Assembly (NCBI RefSeq): GCF_000819865.1
Contig: NZ_CDDF01000012.1
Location: 62,728 to 126,727 of the forward strand
Length of the DNA stretch: 64,000 bases
Source of the DNA: Aeromonas eucrenophila
Lineage (GTDB): Bacteria > Pseudomonadota > Gammaproteobacteria > Enterobacterales > Aeromonadaceae
Reading direction: 5' to 3'
Under the pieces are notes generated by a model. The model searched no databases. It was not told the DNA's origin and was given only the letters and a program-made list of their open reading frames with translations. Shown here piece by piece: positions 50,205-58,877 of this stretch (positions are counted from its first letter, which is position 1; every line of letters starts with the position of its first letter). The position numbers were made by a program, and so were the translations under genes.

Positions 50205-50790
50205 AGGTGGACTTCTTCGCCTGCTTGCGAATTTCCTTCTGATCGGCCCACAACAGCTCGCCGTTCTCCAGATCCATCAGGTTCATGGTCATCTGGTAGT
50301 AGACATCCTTCACCTTGCCGTTGTCCTTGACGATGCTGGCCAGGTTGCCATAGACCATGTAGCGGGCACCGGTCTGCTTGCCAAGGCGCACCATGGAGGC
50401 GGGATCCACCATGCCGCTGCCCTGCTGGTACTCGAGCTGTTGCTTGACCGCGCTCACCTTGCTCATGTCGACGAAGCGGAACTTGCCCGCGCGCAACAGC
50501 TTGGTACGGATGGTGTCGGTGATGGCCTCGGTGTCGATGTGTTCCGAGGTCTTGTTGCGGATGGAGTCCATGAACATCACCGGGCGGCCGCCTGCGGTGA
50601 TCTCGGCCGTCGCCGGGGAGCTCAGCATGGAGTCCGCCATCTTGTCGGCGATGGCCTGCAAGTCGGTGGAGCCGTAATCCACGGTCACCGTCTCGGTTTC
50701 GGTCGCATCGCCATAGCTGACGGTGGTGCTGGAGCAGCCGCCGAGCAGCAGGGCACCGCTCAGGATCAGCAGGGCATGGTTCATTTTCAT
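50194..50790 (-). CDS. lpoB: Penicillin-binding protein activator LpoB
   Basis: 198 residues, an outer-membrane lipoprotein that stimulates the peptidoglycan synthase PBP1B. It has the lipobox LSGALLLGGC, a short Thr/Val/Asp-rich linker, and the TolB-like folded domain (KMADSMLSSPATAEITAGG, VMFMDSIRNKTSEHIDTEAI, DVYYQMTMNLMDLENGELLW). The linker is shorter than in E. coli. Its ATG overlaps the ycfL stop (TGATG), so it is translated with ycfL. Confidence 0.94.
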   Translation of the reverse strand: MKMNHALLILSGALLLGGCSSTTVSYGDATETETVTVDYGSTDLQAIADKMADSMLSSPATAEITAGGRPVMFMDSIRNKTSEHIDTEAITDTIRTKLLRAGKFRFVDMSKVSAVKQQLEYQQGSGMVDPASMVRLGKQTGARYMVYGNLASIVKDNGKVKDVYYQMTMNLMDLENGELLWADQKEIRKQAKKSTFGW

Positions 50791-51188
50791 CAGTTCGATT
50801 CCTCAATCACTTCGCGTACATAAACCCGATATCCCTGGGCACTCGCGTTCGGCGCCAGGGCAGTCAGGGTGCGGCTCTGGTGGCCGTGGAGCTTGATGGG
50901 GGTCCAGCCGCGGCCATCGCTGGCCACCTCCTGACCGCTGCCATCATACCAATAGAACAGGTACTGCAGAGGGTTGTCCCCTGACTGGGTGTTGGTCAGG
51001 ATCACGTTGACCTGCAGCAGGCCGTTCTGCTCGCGCCGGCTCTGCTCGGTCAGGGTAACGTCGATATTCTGGTGCTGCTCGAGCTGGGCCGCGCCCCCCG
51101 CCGGGGCATAGAGCGCCACGCCGGAGGTGTTGGTGGCACAGGCGGACAACAGCAGCATCAGGCCAAGGGCTGCATAACAGACTTTCAT
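50790..51188 (-). CDS. ycfL: YcfL family lipoprotein
   Basis: 132 residues. The lipobox is LLLSAC (residues 13-18), followed by a beta-rich domain: LLQVNVILTNTQSGDNPLQYLFYWYD and YRVYVREV. This matches E. coli YcfL, whose gene also lies just before lpoB. Role unknown, but constant linkage to lpoB suggests a part in envelope growth. The second of two ATGs (51188) has AAGGAG at six bases. The frame open to 51308 is not used. Confidence 0.88.
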   Translation of the reverse strand: MKVCYAALGLMLLLSACATNTSGVALYAPAGGAAQLEQHQNIDVTLTEQSRREQNGLLQVNVILTNTQSGDNPLQYLFYWYDGSGQEVASDGRGWTPIKLHGHQSRTLTALAPNASAQGYRVYVREVIEESN

Positions 51189-51256
51189 CATCGTCTCCTT
51201 GGGATCGTCCCGGTCCGGGAGGATCGATAGGGCAAAAAACGGATCGGGCTCGGCCG

Positions 51257-52678
51257 CTAGAGCGGCATCACCCGGGTAGTCAGACCGGCGCCGAGGCGCT
51301 GCACCCACACCAGGGTGGTGCGCCCCTCGTGGATGGTCAGCGGCAACTGGCGCAGCGCGCTGCCGGCGCCGAGGCTGAGCCGCACCTCGCCGGCGGGCAG
51401 CATGCCCTGCCAGCTCGCGGCCTGAGCCGGCAGCGTCAGCCAGCTGCGGGTGTCGGCGCGCTCGGACAGGGTGTTGAAGATGCCGACCAGAATATTGCCC
51501 ACATCTCCCCCCTCCTTGGCGGCGCTGCGCCGCACCTGCTCCTTGGTGAGCAGCCGCAGCGCCTGGCGAGTCAGCATGGCCGGCAGCCGCTCCTGCAGAT
51601 CCTTGGCGGCCAGCGCCTCGAGTCGCACCAGCGGGCTGGTCTGCTCGCTGCGATTGCCCACGCTCACCGCCAGGGGGCCGGTGTCGCTGGCCCTGTTGTC
51701 GTAATAGGGCACCGCCACGGTAAAGGTACGAAAATCCCCGTTTGAGGTGGCGATGGGCAGCGGCAGGAAGAGTTCCCGTCGCGCCGGGATCAAGCCATCT
51801 TCAAACAGCACCACCAGCTGGCCCTGGTGCTTGGCCAGTGGCGGCGCCTTGCGACCCAGCTTCTTCTCGGTCTCTTTGATCTCGTCCGGGGAGCCGCGCA
51901 GCACCGCGAGGCGCAGCAGGGCATCCTGCAGGCTCTGGTTGTCCGGCGCAATCTGGTAACCGCGCTGATAGTCGACCCAGGCATCGTTGAGATCCCCGCT
52001 CGCCTCGTAGAGTACCCCGGAGAAGTAGAAGGTGTAGGCGTTCTGGAAGCCGTTCTTCACCTGGCCGATCAGCCGATCGAGGCTCGGCGCCCCGCGCGAC
52101 ATGAGCTGGCGCATCTGCCCCTCGGGGCTGCGGTCCTCCCCCTCCTGCCTGACCGCCTGCACCTCCCCCGCCCGTGCCTTGAGGGCCTGCTCCTGCACCT
52201 GGTTGGCGCGGCGCACCTCCACCAGGGCGCCCTCGGCATCCCCCCGTTGCAGGTAATTGAGGGCCTGATAGTGGTGCAGCATGGTGCGCTCGTAATCGGG
52301 TACCCGATAGGCCATGGTCTGATCGTTGGTGAGCAGGCTGCCCGCCTGGGCCAGGCCACGGCTCACCCGGTATTCGGCCTGGTTGTCCTCCCAGGCGAGG
52401 CGGCTGTCGGCGGCGGCGAAGGCCTGCTTGCTGCCCGCATCCTGGCCGGCGAGCCAGGCGATGCGCCCCTGTTCGAGGCGATCGAGCACATAGGTGTCGT
52501 CCCCCAGCTTGGAGTCGCGCACCTCGGGCAGCGCCTCGGCGCTCTTGCCCTGCAGCAGCAAGTTGCGCAGGGGCACCATCTGATCCGAATAGGAGACGAA
52601 GATGTCCTGCCAGTGGGAGGCGCAGCCCCCCAGCAGCAGACCGGTCAACAGCAGACCGGTCAAAGAGGCGGGACGCAT
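51257..52678 (-). CDS. COG3014-type lipoprotein in the lpoB operon
   Basis: 473 residues. It has a lipobox LLTGLLLGGC and a TPR-like helical middle (YERTMLHHYQALNYLQRGDAEGALVEVRRANQ, FYFSGVLYEASGDLNDAWVDYQRGYQ) as in the COG3014 family. The C-terminal part is beta-rich with PYYDNRASDTGPL. It starts with a TGATG overlap on the hinT stop and precedes ycfL-lpoB. E. coli lacks this gene at the same place. Family members are outer-membrane lipoproteins of unknown role; the position hints at the LpoB pathway. Confidence 0.85.
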   Translation of the reverse strand: MRPASLTGLLLTGLLLGGCASHWQDIFVSYSDQMVPLRNLLLQGKSAEALPEVRDSKLGDDTYVLDRLEQGRIAWLAGQDAGSKQAFAAADSRLAWEDNQAEYRVSRGLAQAGSLLTNDQTMAYRVPDYERTMLHHYQALNYLQRGDAEGALVEVRRANQVQEQALKARAGEVQAVRQEGEDRSPEGQMRQLMSRGAPSLDRLIGQVKNGFQNAYTFYFSGVLYEASGDLNDAWVDYQRGYQIAPDNQSLQDALLRLAVLRGSPDEIKETEKKLGRKAPPLAKHQGQLVVLFEDGLIPARRELFLPLPIATSNGDFRTFTVAVPYYDNRASDTGPLAVSVGNRSEQTSPLVRLEALAAKDLQERLPAMLTRQALRLLTKEQVRRSAAKEGGDVGNILVGIFNTLSERADTRSWLTLPAQAASWQGMLPAGEVRLSLGAGSALRQLPLTIHEGRTTLVWVQRLGAGLTTRVMPL

Positions 52679-53028
52679 CACAGGCTGAGCAGCGGCCCCA
52701 GCGGCTGACCGCCGACCAGATGCATGTGGATGTGGTAGACCTCCTGCCCGCCGTGGCGATTGCAGTTCATGATGAGGCGGTAACCGTTCTCGGCGATCCC
52801 GGCCTCGCTCGCCAGCTTGCGGGCCACGGTGAACATCCGGCCCAGCGCCAGCTCGTGATCCGGCTCGACGTCGTTGACGGTGGGGATCAGCACGTTTGGC
52901 ACGATCAGGATGTGGGTCTTGGCCTTGGGCTGGATGTCGCGAAACGCGGTCACCAGATCGTCTTGATAAAGGATGTCGGCGGGGATCTCTTTGCGGATGA
53001 TTTTGCTGAAAATGGTTTCTTGCGCCAT
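52678..53028 (-). CDS. hinT: Purine nucleoside phosphoramidase HinT
   Basis: 116 residues, histidine-triad protein. It hydrolyses adenosine 5'-phosphoramidates and lysyl-AMP in the cytoplasm. The HIT motif is [11 protein letters not shown] (HxHxH). The start, [19 protein letters not shown], and the length match E. coli HinT (119 aa). ATG 53028 has a perfect AAGGAG. First gene of the leftward hinT-(lipoprotein)-ycfL-lpoB-thiK operon. Confidence 0.96.
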   Translation of the reverse strand: MAQETIFSKIIRKEIPADILYQDDLVTAFRDIQPKAKTHILIVPNVLIPTVNDVEPDHELALGRMFTVARKLASEAGIAENGYRLIMNCNRHGGQEVYHIHMHLVGGQPLGPLLSL

Positions 53029-53150
53029 GGGTAACTCCTTTATATGAAAAAGAAAATTCAAAACAAACCTCAAGCGACTCCCAAAAACGCCGCCGGGTGC
53101 CGTCAAGTGTGACACAAGCCGATATTTGGCACAGCCGTTGTCCCAATCCC

Positions 53151-53177
53151 TTCAGTTATTGTGAAGAATACCGATAG
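53151..53177 (+). promoter_or_regulatory. Possible sigma-28 (FliA) promoter of the chemoreceptor gene
   Basis: TTCAGTTA, eleven bases, then ACCGATAG resembles the FliA consensus TAAAGTTT-N11-GCCGATAA (5/8 and 6/8 matches), about 107 bp before the receptor start. A GCCGATAT at 53118 is closer to the -10 but has no partner. Confidence 0.4.
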
Positions 53178-53283
53178 TGAGAATGACGTCCTCCGTACCG
53201 CAGGTATCGCCTACCGGCCATGCAGGGTATCAAAGGGACGGGGTACTCAGGCAAGGGACTTTTGCACAGAAAGCGGGACAATA

Positions 53284-55296
53284 ATGAAACAAACCATGTC
53301 AGACCTCTCGATCTTACAGAGAGTCTATTTAGGCTTTGCCATCCTGGTCGCCGTGATGGTGGCCAGCTCGGTGCTGACGTTCAAGAGCCAGAGCGAGCTC
53401 AATGAGGCGCTGGATCAGGTAACACAGCAATCCATGCCGCTGGTGATCGCCAGCAGCCAAACCCAGATAAGCCTCCTCAGCGCCAACAAGTGGCTCACCG
53501 ACGTGCTGACCGAGCAGGATCCCAAGCTGCTGCCGGGAGAAGTGGCCGAGCTGCAACAGGCCAAGGCCCAGGTCGACAAGATGCTGGCGAGCCTCAAGCA
53601 GCAGGTGGCGTCGCATCCCGAGCTGCAAAGTGAGATGGCCGCCCTCGACAAGCTGGTTCGCGACTATCTGCAGCTGACCCAGACTCTGCCCACCGAGCAC
53701 GAAGCCCTGCTCACCCGGCTGCACAAGGTCAATCAGGCCAAGGGCCAGTTCCAGGTCAGCCTGCCCCAGTTCAAGAAGAACCTCGGCGACATGATGATTT
53801 CCATCGACGACAGCTTCATCAAGATGCTGTCCGAGACCCTGACCACCAAGCTCTCCGCCATCGAACTCTCCACCATGGATGCGCTGAACCAGAGCATCCC
53901 CGCCCCCATCGAAGGGGCGCTCAAGCGCAACAAGATGCAGATCGAGAGCTTCAACAGCACCATCAAGGATCTGCAGGGGGAGCTTGCCAACTTCGACAAC
54001 GATGTGGGCCACCACGTGCGCGCCTTCGTGCGCGACACCACGGCCGCCGACGGCCTGCTTTCCCAGTATCTGGCGCTGATGAAGCAGCAGCAGAGCATGC
54101 GTGAGCAGAGCAAGCAGGCGAGCCAACTCATCGTCGGCATCCAGAACAAACTGGAGGGGATCACCGCCCAGAGCCAGCAGCTGATGAACAACAGCATCCG
54201 CGCCTCCGATCAGGTGCAGACCCAAAGCACCCTCACCCAGGCCATCAGCATCGCCATCGCCATCTTCGTCGCCATCCTGGTCGCCTATACCCTGGGCAAG
54301 GCCATCCGCCGCCCGCTGAAAGAATTGCTGCGGGTGCTGACCGAGGTGACCCAGGGGGACATGACCCAGCGCGTCGGTTTCAAGAGCCAGAACGAATTCG
54401 GCCAGCTCGGCAGCCAGCTCAACCTGCTGATCCAGCAGATGGGGGACGTGCTCAGGCAGCTCTCCCAGGCCTCCAACCAGCTCAACAGCGCCGCCCATGA
54501 CAACCGCCACACCACGGAATCGGTGCGCGCCGATCTGGAGAAACAGCGCCAGGAGACCGCCTCGGTCGCCGCCGCCATGACCCAGATGGAAGCCTCGGTA
54601 CGGGAAGTGGCCCAGGCAGCCAACCAGACCCTGGAGCGCGTCCAGGATGTGGAGAAGGCGTCGCAGATGGGCCGCAAGGTGATGGCAGGCAACATCACCA
54701 CCACCCATCAGCTGGCGGGCAAGCTGCAGCAGACCGGCAAGGTGATCGGCGATGTGAGCGCCATGAGCGGCCAGATTGGCAATATCCTCGACGTCATCCG
54801 CGGCATCGCCGAGCAGACCAACCTGTTGGCGCTCAATGCCGCCATCGAGGCGGCCCGCGCCGGTGAGCAGGGTCGCGGCTTCGCGGTGGTAGCAGACGAG
54901 GTGCGCAGCCTGGCCGGGCGCACCGCCCAGTCCACCAGCGAGATCCAGCAGATGATCGAGAACCTGCAGCAGGGGGTCGCCCGAGCGGTCAACGTCATGC
55001 AGGAGTGCTCCCGCGAGATGGACAGCTGCATGGATCAGAGCTCCCAGGCCAACAACGCCATGGAGGAGGTGCAGGGAATAGTGGTGCTGATCAGCGACAT
55101 GTCGAGCCAGATCGCCTCCGCCGCCGAGCAGCAGCAGGCCACCAGCGCCGACATCGCCACCAACCTCAACCGCATCTCGGATATCTCGGATCTCAACTAT
55201 CAGGGCATCGAGAAGGTGGCCGAGACCAGCCAGCAGCTCGACTCCCTGGCCGAGCAGCAAGAGGGGCTGGTGCAGCGCTTCCGGCTCAGCGCCTGA
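53284..55296 (+). CDS. Methyl-accepting chemotaxis protein
   Basis: 670 residues. A membrane segment near 13-33, a ~280-residue mostly helical periplasmic sensor domain, a second membrane segment near 318-338, a HAMP domain ([16 protein letters not shown]...), then the cytoplasmic signalling domain with the highly conserved tip [19 protein letters not shown] followed by [19 protein letters not shown] (about 510-548). The C-terminus has no NWETF-type CheR tether. The ligand is unknown. Start ATG 53284 gives the normal short cytoplasmic N-terminus; the upstream frame is non-coding leader. Confidence 0.93.
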   Translation: MKQTMSDLSILQRVYLGFAILVAVMVASSVLTFKSQSELNEALDQVTQQSMPLVIASSQTQISLLSANKWLTDVLTEQDPKLLPGEVAELQQAKAQVDKMLASLKQQVASHPELQSEMAALDKLVRDYLQLTQTLPTEHEALLTRLHKVNQAKGQFQVSLPQFKKNLGDMMISIDDSFIKMLSETLTTKLSAIELSTMDALNQSIPAPIEGALKRNKMQIESFNSTIKDLQGELANFDNDVGHHVRAFVRDTTAADGLLSQYLALMKQQQSMREQSKQASQLIVGIQNKLEGITAQSQQLMNNSIRASDQVQTQSTLTQAISIAIAIFVAILVAYTLGKAIRRPLKELLRVLTEVTQGDMTQRVGFKSQNEFGQLGSQLNLLIQQMGDVLRQLSQASNQLNSAAHDNRHTTESVRADLEKQRQETASVAAAMTQMEASVREVAQAANQTLERVQDVEKASQMGRKVMAGNITTTHQLAGKLQQTGKVIGDVSAMSGQIGNILDVIRGIAEQTNLLALNAAIEAARAGEQGRGFAVVADEVRSLAGRTAQSTSEIQQMIENLQQGVARAVNVMQECSREMDSCMDQSSQANNAMEEVQGIVVLISDMSSQIASAAEQQQATSADIATNLNRISDISDLNYQGIEKVAETSQQLDSLAEQQEGLVQRFRLSA

Positions 55297-55333
55297 GCCC
55301 TGTCACGGGGCGGTTAGTCAACAGTCAGACAGC

Positions 55334-55360
55334 AAGAAGGCTCCCGAGGGAGCCTTCTTT
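55334..55360. terminator. Terminator after the chemoreceptor gene
   Basis: AAGAAGGCTCCC/GGGAGCCTTCTT with a 2-nt GA loop and a T-run; it also faces the convergent pterin synthase-like gene. Confidence 0.92.
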
Positions 55361-55384
55361 ATCGATGGCAGTGGAATACCGCTA

Positions 55385-56260
55385 TCAGGCGTAGGCGATG
55401 GCGCCCTTGCCGACCCCTTCATAGGCCACGATCTTCACGAACTTGTCACCCACCTGCTTCTTCACCTCGCGGGCGATGTAGTGCGCAAGCAGCTCTATGG
55501 TGGTGTCGGTGTCGATCATCTCCACCTCGCTCGCCGGCATGGCGAGCTGGAACAGCCCCTGGGGCGCCACGTACTTGAAGCCCAGGTGATGCTCAGCCAG
55601 CTGGGTCTTGGCGAGATCGCTCAGCTCCAGCTCGGACAGGGCCACCTGGTCTTCCAGGGTGCCGAGGTAGATGTCGTTCCAGCGCTCGGCCCAGTTCAGC
55701 TCCAGCTCCTCGTCCCGCTCCCCGTCCACAGAGATCTCGATGGGAGAGCGGTGACCGTGGGCGATGCGCTGACAGTTGCCGTCGTGCTTCTTCAGGCCAT
55801 GGCTGTAGTGGTAGAAGGCGCCGTCGAGGCGCTCCTGACGCAGGGTCAGCGACAGGTCCTTGATGTTGCCCGGCAAGCGGGTGGCCAGCACCCCCAGCAG
55901 GTAGCGGGTCACCGATTCCTTGTCCACCTGGGGGGCGGGAATGAAGGCGAACGCCTGGGACGGGCTGCGCAGGTGGATGGAGCGCGCCGGACGCAGCAGA
56001 TCCACGGTGCACTCGTCGTTAGCCAGCGCCGCTACGTGCACCAGGCCGCAGCCGGTCGGCACCAGCAGCTTGTGATCCACCTCTTCATCGATGATCGACT
56101 TGATGAGCTTCTTCACCCGGCCGAAGTCCAGCAGCATGCTCATCTCGTTGAGCTCGCCGCTCATTTCGATGTCGACCAGCCAGCTCTCCCCAACCATGCC
56201 ACGACGTTCACACAGATAGCTGGAGTCGATAACGGTCAAATCTCTTACAAATAACTTCAT
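55385..56260 (-). CDS. 6-pyruvoyl-tetrahydropterin synthase-like protein, two-domain
   Basis: 291 residues, twice the length of QueD/PTPS. The N-terminal half carries LLDFGRVKKLIKSIIDEEVDHKLLVP (the DFG...DHK part of the PTPS active site). The second half carries CQRIAHGHRSPIEISVDGE (Cys and HGH zinc ligands), DTDTTIELLAHYIAREV, and IVAYEGVGKGAIAYA. So the motifs of one PTPS unit are distributed over two related halves. It may act in queuosine/pterin synthesis (6-carboxytetrahydropterin synthase) or in a related folate reaction. ATG 56260 follows AAGG. Divergent from the dihydroorotase gene. Confidence 0.75.
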   Translation of the reverse strand: MKLFVRDLTVIDSSYLCERRGMVGESWLVDIEMSGELNEMSMLLDFGRVKKLIKSIIDEEVDHKLLVPTGCGLVHVAALANDECTVDLLRPARSIHLRSPSQAFAFIPAPQVDKESVTRYLLGVLATRLPGNIKDLSLTLRQERLDGAFYHYSHGLKKHDGNCQRIAHGHRSPIEISVDGERDEELELNWAERWNDIYLGTLEDQVALSELELSDLAKTQLAEHHLGFKYVAPQGLFQLAMPASEVEMIDTDTTIELLAHYIAREVKKQVGDKFVKIVAYEGVGKGAIAYA

Positions 56261-56339
56261 CACTCAGACCTTGCTACAGAGAAAGTGCGGTTTGCGATAT
56301 TATGACCCCGGATTATCGGCAAAGGAACTGGAACCCCCC

Positions 56340-57683
56340 ATGAACAAATTGCTTATCAAGAATGCCACCCTGGTCAACGAAGGTCGCATCTATGCCTCCG
56401 ACGTGTTGATCGAGGGGGAAAGGATCGCCCGCATCGCCCCCCACATCGAGGCAGAGGATGCGGTGGTGATCGATGCCGCGGGCCGTCACCTCATCCCCGG
56501 GATGATCGATGATCAAGTCCACTTCCGGGAACCAGGCCTGACCCACAAGGGCACCATCGCCAGTGAATCCCGGGCCGCTGTGGCCGGGGGCACCACCAGC
56601 TTCATGGAGATGCCCAACGTCAATCCCCAGACCACCACCATCGAGGCCCTCGAGGCGAAATACGAGATAGCCGCCAGGGGCGCCGCCGCCAACTACAGCT
56701 TCTATCTGGGTGCCACCAACGATAACCTGGAAGAGATCAAGAAGCTCGATCCCAAGCAGTCCTGCGGCATCAAGATCTTCATGGGCGCCTCCACCGGCAA
56801 CATGCTGGTAGACAACCAGGAGACCCTGGCCGCCATCTTCCGCGAGAGCCCGGTGATGATAGTCACCCACTGCGAGGACACCCCCTCCATCAAGGTGCTG
56901 GAAGACGAGGCCCGCGCCAAGTGGGGCGAGGACGTGCCGATGCGCGAGCACGGCCGCATCCGCAGCGCCGATGCCTGCTACAAATCCTCCAGCATGGCGG
57001 TGGGGCTCGCGAAAAAATACGGCGCCAAGCTGCACGTGCTGCACCTGACCACGGCGAAAGAGCTGTCGCTCTTCACTGCCACCCCGGATCTGAAGGATCT
57101 CAAAGACAAGAACATCACCGCCGAGGTGTGCGTTCACCACCTGTTCTTCAACGAGGCGGACTACGACACCCTGGGCAGCCAGATCAAGTGCAACCCGGCG
57201 GTGAAGAGCGCGGCGGATCAACATGCGCTGCTGGATGCGGTGCGTAACGACGTGCTGGACATCATCGCCACCGACCACGCCCCCCACACCTGGGAAGAGA
57301 AGCAGAGCAGCTACTTCAAGGCGCCGTCCGGCGTGCCTCTGGTGCAGCACTCCCTGCAGGCCCTGCTGGAGCTCTACCACAACGGCGTCTTCTCCTTGGA
57401 AACCATCGTCAAGAAAACCTCCCACGCGGTGGCCGAGCGCTTCCAGGTGCAGGATCGCGGCTACATCCGCGAGGGTTACTTCGCGGATCTGGTGCTGCTG
57501 GACCTCGGCAAGCCCTATGTGGTCAACGACAGCAACCTGCTCTACCTGTGTGGCTGGTCGCCGTTCAACGGCTATCGCTTCCAGAGCAGCATCGAGATGA
57601 CCCTGGTCAACGGCCAGATAGCCTGGCAGAACGGTCAGGTCACCGATCAGGTGCTTGGCAAGCGACTGACCTTCAATCGCTGA
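56340..57683 (+). CDS. Dihydroorotase-type amidohydrolase
   Basis: 447 residues. Cyclic amidohydrolase fold: LIPGMIDDQVHFREPGLTHKG at the N-terminal metal site, GIKIFMGASTGNM with the bridging Lys, THCED and HLTTAKEL with metal His residues, and the catalytic Asp in ATDHAPHTWEEKQ. It is a class I dihydroorotase-like enzyme (pyrimidine synthesis, carbamoyl-aspartate to dihydroorotate). The first His of the usual DxHxHxR motif is Gln here. ATG 56340 has GGAA six bases before it. This subtype also occurs in Bacteroidetes. An allantoinase or other hydantoinase-like activity is less likely. Confidence 0.85.
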   Translation: MNKLLIKNATLVNEGRIYASDVLIEGERIARIAPHIEAEDAVVIDAAGRHLIPGMIDDQVHFREPGLTHKGTIASESRAAVAGGTTSFMEMPNVNPQTTTIEALEAKYEIAARGAAANYSFYLGATNDNLEEIKKLDPKQSCGIKIFMGASTGNMLVDNQETLAAIFRESPVMIVTHCEDTPSIKVLEDEARAKWGEDVPMREHGRIRSADACYKSSSMAVGLAKKYGAKLHVLHLTTAKELSLFTATPDLKDLKDKNITAEVCVHHLFFNEADYDTLGSQIKCNPAVKSAADQHALLDAVRNDVLDIIATDHAPHTWEEKQSSYFKAPSGVPLVQHSLQALLELYHNGVFSLETIVKKTSHAVAERFQVQDRGYIREGYFADLVLLDLGKPYVVNDSNLLYLCGWSPFNGYRFQSSIEMTLVNGQIAWQNGQVTDQVLGKRLTFNR

Positions 57684-57701
57684 TCCGATAACGGCTGATC
57701 C

Positions 57702-57733
57702 AACAGGCCGCCCACCTGGGCGGCCTGTTGTTT
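57702..57733 (+). terminator. Dihydroorotase terminator
   Basis: AACAGGCCGCCC/GGGCGGCCTGTT with a 4-nt loop and a following GTTT. Confidence 0.88.
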
Positions 57734-57843
57734 ATAGAGGTGGCCCTGGCCCCTCGGATGACCGATTTTTGAGTGAATGGCGCCGCTTTAAGCGCAGATT
57801 GCTCGCAAAGCAGGCGAACGATCCCGAACGGGGGTTTCGCCTG

Positions 57844-57872
57844 TTGACAGGACCAGGTCATCTCCATAAACT
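57844..57872 (+). promoter_or_regulatory. tRNA-Pro promoter
   Basis: A perfect -35 TTGACA (57844-57849), 17 bp, then TAAACT (57867-57872), 28 bp before the tRNA. A GC-rich CAGCCCCCG follows the -10. Confidence 0.7.
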
Positions 57873-57900
57873 CAGCCCCCGTCAGCCGAGCTGACTCCGT

Positions 57901-57977
57901 CGGTGTGTAGCGCAGCCAGGTAGCGCATCTGCATGGGGTGTAGAGGGTCGGAGGTTCGAATCCTCTCACACCGACCA
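57901..57977 (+). tRNA. tRNA-Pro (GGG)
   Basis: A 77-nt cloverleaf with encoded CCA. The acceptor stem is CGGTGTG/CACACCG, the D arm GCGCAGCCAGGTAGCGC and the anticodon loop ATGGGGT, giving GGG. The T arm is GGAGGTTCGAATCCTC. It matches E. coli tRNA-Pro(GGG) apart from stem changes. It reads CCC/CCU proline codons. Confidence 0.96.
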
Positions 57978-57988
57978 AATTCCCCGCG

Positions 57989-58023
57989 AAAGGCCTTGTC
58001 AAACGACAAGGCCTTTTGTTTTT
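57989..58023 (+). terminator. tRNA-Pro terminator
   Basis: AAAGGCCTTGTC/GACAAGGCCTTT with a 4-nt loop followed by TGTTTTT. Confidence 0.93.
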
Positions 58024-58188
58024 GTACGGCCTGAGGAAGCAAGCCCTCACCGGGTCAGGGAAGTGCGATCAGAGCAGGGCGAACATAGCAGTGCGGCCCG
58101 AACAGACGCGGCCCTTCATCGACCCAGAGCGATTGTCTCGGCGATCCCGTTGTGCTGTAGTAAAGCCGTGTCTACCAACCGGCCAGCA

Positions 58189-58671
58189 ATGATGTCGCGC
58201 CCCTGCCCCCTCTTCCCCTGCCTCGCCCTGTGCGCCGGCCTGCTGCTGAGTCAGCTCGGCGGCTGCGCCACCGCCTATGACAGCGAGAAATCCTTCTGGA
58301 ACGGCCAGACCGGTTTCTCCCAGACCCAGCTCGGCCCCGAGCAATGGCAGCTGGAGTTTGTCGGCAACGATCAGATAGACAGGGAGACGGCCCGCAAGTA
58401 CGTGCTCAAGCGGGCGGGCGAAATGGCACTGGCGCTGGGCTATGAATGGGTGCAAGTGCGCGAGCTGACCCTGTCACGGGATGCGGTCAGGGTCACCCCC
58501 ACCCGCCCCCAGTTCGGGTTCGATGAATATGAACCCGACACCTTCATGGACGATATGCGGGTGGAACATCGCACCTCGGCACTGCTGACCTTCTCCCTCG
58601 GCCACCGCCCCTTGGACGACAAGAGCCTGGAAGCTGTTTATATTGCAAACGTAAAAATAAACAGTGATTAA
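58189..58671 (+). CDS. CC0125/CC1285-like lipoprotein
   Basis: 160 residues with a lipobox (LLLSQLGGC). The mature part, SEKSFWNGQTGFSQTQLGPEQWQLEF..., then RKYVLKRAGEMALALGYEWV, matches the small lipoprotein family first named after Caulobacter CC0125/CC1285. Its role is unknown. The frame is open from 58063, but only the ATG pair at 58189/58192 gives a signal peptide at the N-terminus. No good Shine-Dalgarno is seen. Confidence 0.78.
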   Translation: MMSRPCPLFPCLALCAGLLLSQLGGCATAYDSEKSFWNGQTGFSQTQLGPEQWQLEFVGNDQIDRETARKYVLKRAGEMALALGYEWVQVRELTLSRDAVRVTPTRPQFGFDEYEPDTFMDDMRVEHRTSALLTFSLGHRPLDDKSLEAVYIANVKINSD

Positions 58672-58877
58672 TATAAGTTAAATGCAAGATCCATATCACA
58701 TACAACTAATAACAACATAAAGTTCTGCCATAAGCCGCTGGATTTCCATTCCGTGATTAGGCATTCTGCCAGCACACCGGCTGTCAGGATTCCATGGCCC
58801 GGATCACAAAAACGGACTGAGGTGGCACCCTGCCCACCTGCACACGCACTGCACATACAGACACTGGGACCCCCCCC

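Noticed and set aside
52679..53146. N-terminal extension of the COG3014 lipoprotein across hinT
   Set aside because: The extension reads hinT in another frame and contains no meaningful protein. The ATG at 52678 starts directly at a lipoprotein signal.
58690..58712. CRP-like site before the DAACS symporter
   Set aside because: Only the right half (TCACA) matches; the left half is poor at the required spacing.
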